Positions 30,560-32,531 of a DNA stretch of 32,531 nucleotides are shown here, in pieces (position 1 is the stretch's first letter; the number at the start of each line of letters is the position of its first letter). The DNA is taken from contig ONBA01000029.1 in assembly GCA_900315975.1 (NCBI GenBank), positions 1 to 32,531 on the forward strand, read 5' to 3'. Made by a program: the position numbers and the translations under genes. Origin of the DNA: an uncultured Ruminococcus sp. GTDB taxonomy: Bacteria > Bacillota_A > Clostridia > Oscillospirales > Ruminococcaceae. The notes under the pieces are model-generated. The model was not told where the DNA came from. It ran no database searches and saw only the letters and a program-made list of their open reading frames with translations.

Positions 30560-32531
30560 TTATGCCTGAAATACTGCCCGGCAGAAATTGTACATATGAG
30601 CGTTTATTGAATTGTCGCCGTGATAACCACCGATAACGTAGTGCCAGATGTGCGGAACTCCATTTTTCTCGAAGTTTTCGTGATACGGCTTGGGAGTGTC
30701 CCAGACTGTTCTATCGTCGCTTCCGGCAGATATCATAACAAAGTATGGCTCCTTGCCGCTGTCCCACTTGAATGCACCTGTTACTCCGGGAGCCGGACAT
30801 ATTGCGCCGACATAGCCAAAGAGGTCGCTTCTTTTCATTCCGATGAGGAGAGACTCTCTTCCACCCATTGAGAAGCCGGTTATTGCTGTGTTGTCCTTGC
30901 CAGTCTTAACGCTGTAGTTTTTCTCGATTTCGGGCATGAGGTCTTTAGTGAGGTCGTTTATGAAGTTGTCATATGCCTGATTATTAGTTTCGTTCATGCC
31001 TGTGCAAGCCTGAAGTGTCGCACTTGAGAATACATCAGGAAAAACACAGATCATTTCTTTTGCCTCGCCAGCCGCAATGGCATTGCCAATTATCTGCTTT
31101 GTAGGCATTCCGTTGGGGTCGTTGCCCTTGATTATCATTCTGTCAGGGTTTTCGTAGTAACCGTGAAGAACGTACATTACCGGGTATTTTTTGCTTGAAT
31201 CATAGTTGGGAGGGAGAAGTATGTTGTATTTCTTGTTTCTGTTGCAGGTAGTTGACCAGTAGCTTCCGCTCTTTATCTCACCATATGTTACTCCATTCTT
31301 GGTGCTGTGCGAATCACCCGGTTCAGTGTTGACTATCTGCGACTCTATCTTTGCTGTGAAGTCCTTCATAGACATATGCTGTCCTGTTTCTTCCTGAGTA
31401 TCAGGCGGTGTTTCGGCCTTCTCGAATTCTTTTCTCTGACCGAGAAGGAATTCAACTATTTGTACTGCATCTGAAACATTGTATTTACCGTCTGCTGTAA
31501 CGTCAGCCGCTTTGAGTGCCGCACCTGTGAGTCCGTTGATGAGTCCGCTTCTTATTACCGGCATATCAAATGCGTCTACACTGCCGTCAAGATTTACGTC
31601 GCCGGGGATAATAGTAACGGCTTTGGGGCCGCTTATCTGAGTTCCTGCCTTAGCGACTATGGCTTCATCAATGCTGAAATTACTTGTTCCGTCTTCAGTT
31701 TCGACGTAGAGGATATATCCTGAGCCTTCGGGGAGTGTATAGTTCGTATCAGCAAGCTGAACGTAGTCGCCTGATGATTCGGCATTCGCGATGTGTGCAT
31801 ACTGAGTAGTGCCGGAAGCGTCTGTGTACTGGAGTGAAAGCATCATATTGCCTGTTCCCGAGGCAACAACGCTGAAACTGTACTCCTGACCGCTTTTGAA
31901 AGTGGTCGGGTCGAGAGTTTTCATAGCACCCTGCCATGCATTGCTTCTGTCTGAAACTGCGAGTGCCTTGCTGCCTGCAAATGCGGTTCCGCCTGTGCTT
32001 ACAGAAGCGCCGCCGCGACCTTCCCAGTCATCGGTTCCGGTCTCGAATGTGTCGTGGTAGTAGTAGCCGTTTGCGTCGGGAGTTATGGGTTCCTTCGGAA
32101 TCGGGGCACCGCTGTCAGGCGGAAGGTCCTTGCCGTCGCTTTCGAGTGTGATGACGTAAGTTGATACGCTGTTTGCGGGAAGCTGTGAGAAGAACGATGA
32201 GCCGTTGGCTTCCATTCCCTTTGTAGCTGCGAGGTTCTCGCTTCCGGAAGTTCTGTAGCGGTTGACATTCTTGATTGTTCTGCCGTTCAGGTTGAACTCC
32301 TGTGTCACGTCGCTGTTACCCTTGTTTATTGCTACGACTTCGACCTGTGTGTCGCTGTGCTTGTACGCGGAAACAAGTATATTGCTGTTAGGCTGTTCTG
32401 TAGCGTCGATTCGCACGTCGCCGGGACGTATGTATTTCGAGAACTGTGCCATTGCGTAGCCGCGCTTCGATACCTTTCCGGTGTCCCATATAGGACTGTA
32501 CTGTCGGCGGATATACCACCATACGTACGCA
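30560..32531 (-). CDS. GH30 xylanase - CBM22 - dockerin - CE1 esterase, 5' end outside window
   Basis: The frame stays open to the right edge; the ATG at 32452 is internal, because the residues upstream (A-Y-V-W-W-Y-I-R-R...S-K-R-G-Y-A) are the typical end of a GH30 glucuronoxylanase, whose catalytic residues lie outside. Domains toward the C-terminus, numbered from the internal Met at 32452: GH30 end with its side beta-domain (to about 105), CBM22-like xylan-binding domain (about 128-270; F-E-T-G-T-D-D-W-E-G-R-G), a two-repeat type I dockerin (about 283-340; D-V-N-L-D-G-S-V-D-A-F-D and D-V-T-A-D-G-K-Y-N-V-S-D), and a CE1 feruloyl/acetyl esterase (about 395-630) with nucleophile G-F-S-M-G and a late G-G-Y-H-G-D. 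The dockerin thus lies inside the chain. One protein would cut glucuronoxylan and strip esters on a cellulosome. Confidence 0.92.
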   Translation of the reverse strand, partial: AYVWWYIRRQYSPIWDTGKVSKRGYAMAQFSKYIRPGDVRIDATEQPNSNILVSAYKHSDTQVEVVAINKGNSDVTQEFNLNGRTIKNVNRYRTSGSENLAATKGMEANGSSFFSQLPANSVSTYVITLESDGKDLPPDSGAPIPKEPITPDANGYYYHDTFETGTDDWEGRGGASVSTGGTAFAGSKALAVSDRSNAWQGAMKTLDPTTFKSGQEYSFSVVASGTGNMMLSLQYTDASGTTQYAHIANAESSGDYVQLADTNYTLPEGSGYILYVETEDGTSNFSIDEAIVAKAGTQISGPKAVTIIPGDVNLDGSVDAFDMPVIRSGLINGLTGAALKAADVTADGKYNVSDAVQIVEFLLGQRKEFEKAETPPDTQEETGQHMSMKDFTAKIESQIVNTEPGDSHSTKNGVTYGEIKSGSYWSTTCNRNKKYNILLPPNYDSSKKYPVMYVLHGYYENPDRMIIKGNDPNGMPTKQIIGNAIAAGEAKEMICVFPDVFSSATLQACTGMNETNNQAYDNFINDLTKDLMPEIEKNYSVKTGKDNTAITGFSMGGRESLLIGMKRSDLFGYVGAICPAPGVTGAFKWDSGKEPYFVMISAGSDDRTVWDTPKPYHENFEKNGVPHIWHYVIGGYHGDNSINAHMYNFCRAVFQA

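Noticed and set aside
1..32531. CRISPR arrays, insertion sequences, prophage or tRNA/rRNA genes
   Set aside because: No regularly spaced repeats, transposase, phage genes or recognisable tRNA/rRNA sequence were found on reading both strands.

Overview
The window comes from an anaerobic, fibre-degrading Firmicute of the Ruminococcus type (R. flavefaciens/R. albus-like). Four secreted or probably secreted proteins carry dockerin-type modules. One of them is a GH30-CBM22-dockerin-CE1 xylan enzyme entering from the right edge. Promoters are low-GC Gram-positive sigma-A boxes, and the flora of small proteins (VTC/DUF4956 pair, DUF6465-like protein, TPM protein with a zinc-ribbon partner) also fits. 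No ribosomal marker is present, so the species call is inference.

Layout. 1-165: tail of a dockerin protein and its terminator. 229-2293: a membrane EAL-domain cyclic-di-GMP phosphodiesterase. 2312-9595 (minus strand): a complete sucrose module in one operon, scrA (PTS IIBCA) - scrB (GH32) - fructokinase - ptsH (HPr) - ptsI (EI), with its LacI-family repressor gene upstream. A shared 16-base operator lies just downstream of the -10 box of both promoters. 9618-11989: a secreted GH16 beta-glucanase and a 1-phosphofructokinase-type kinase. 12003-18806: a TPP-riboswitch-controlled thiamine operon, thiS-thiF-thiG-thiH-tenI-thiE-thiD-thiC, covering both branches and their coupling to thiamine phosphate. 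A GC-rich, highly structured element bounded by a 9-bp inverted repeat sits between thiG and thiH. 18799-23598: a zinc-ribbon membrane protein, an orphan prepilin, a secreted SGNH esterase with dockerin, and the VTC/DUF4956 pair. 23599-24261: a gene-free stretch with a dif-like site, palindromes and a probable small RNA. 24262-28466: a ribbon-helix-helix protein, clpB, hup, and an H1-like Lys/Ala-rich protein. 28478-30345 (minus): a TPM-domain protein and a zinc-ribbon protein. 30560-32531 (minus): the xylan enzyme.

How the genes work together. Sucrose is taken up and phosphorylated by ScrA, split by ScrB, and its fructose phosphorylated by the fructokinase. HPr and EI made from the same transcript supply the phosphate. 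The thiamine operon makes thiazole (ThiS/F/G/H, TenI) and pyrimidine (ThiC, ThiD) and joins them (ThiE).

The observations I rate highest are: (1) a flip in strand composition near 23.5-24.5 kb, where genes on both strands change from purine-on-the-plus-strand to pyrimidine-on-the-plus-strand third codon positions, coinciding with a dif-like half-site at 23748-23775, so the window may span the replication terminus; (2) an unidentified approximately 250-nt RNA gene at 23921-24173 whose first hairpin exposes a C-rich loop complementary to Shine-Dalgarno sequences; (3) the structured thiG-thiH element at 13814-13983; (4) an HPr with Gln in place of regulatory Ser46; (5) dockerin modules with permuted repeat order. 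Promoter, operator and RNA calls rest on reading the bases; nothing was searched against a database.
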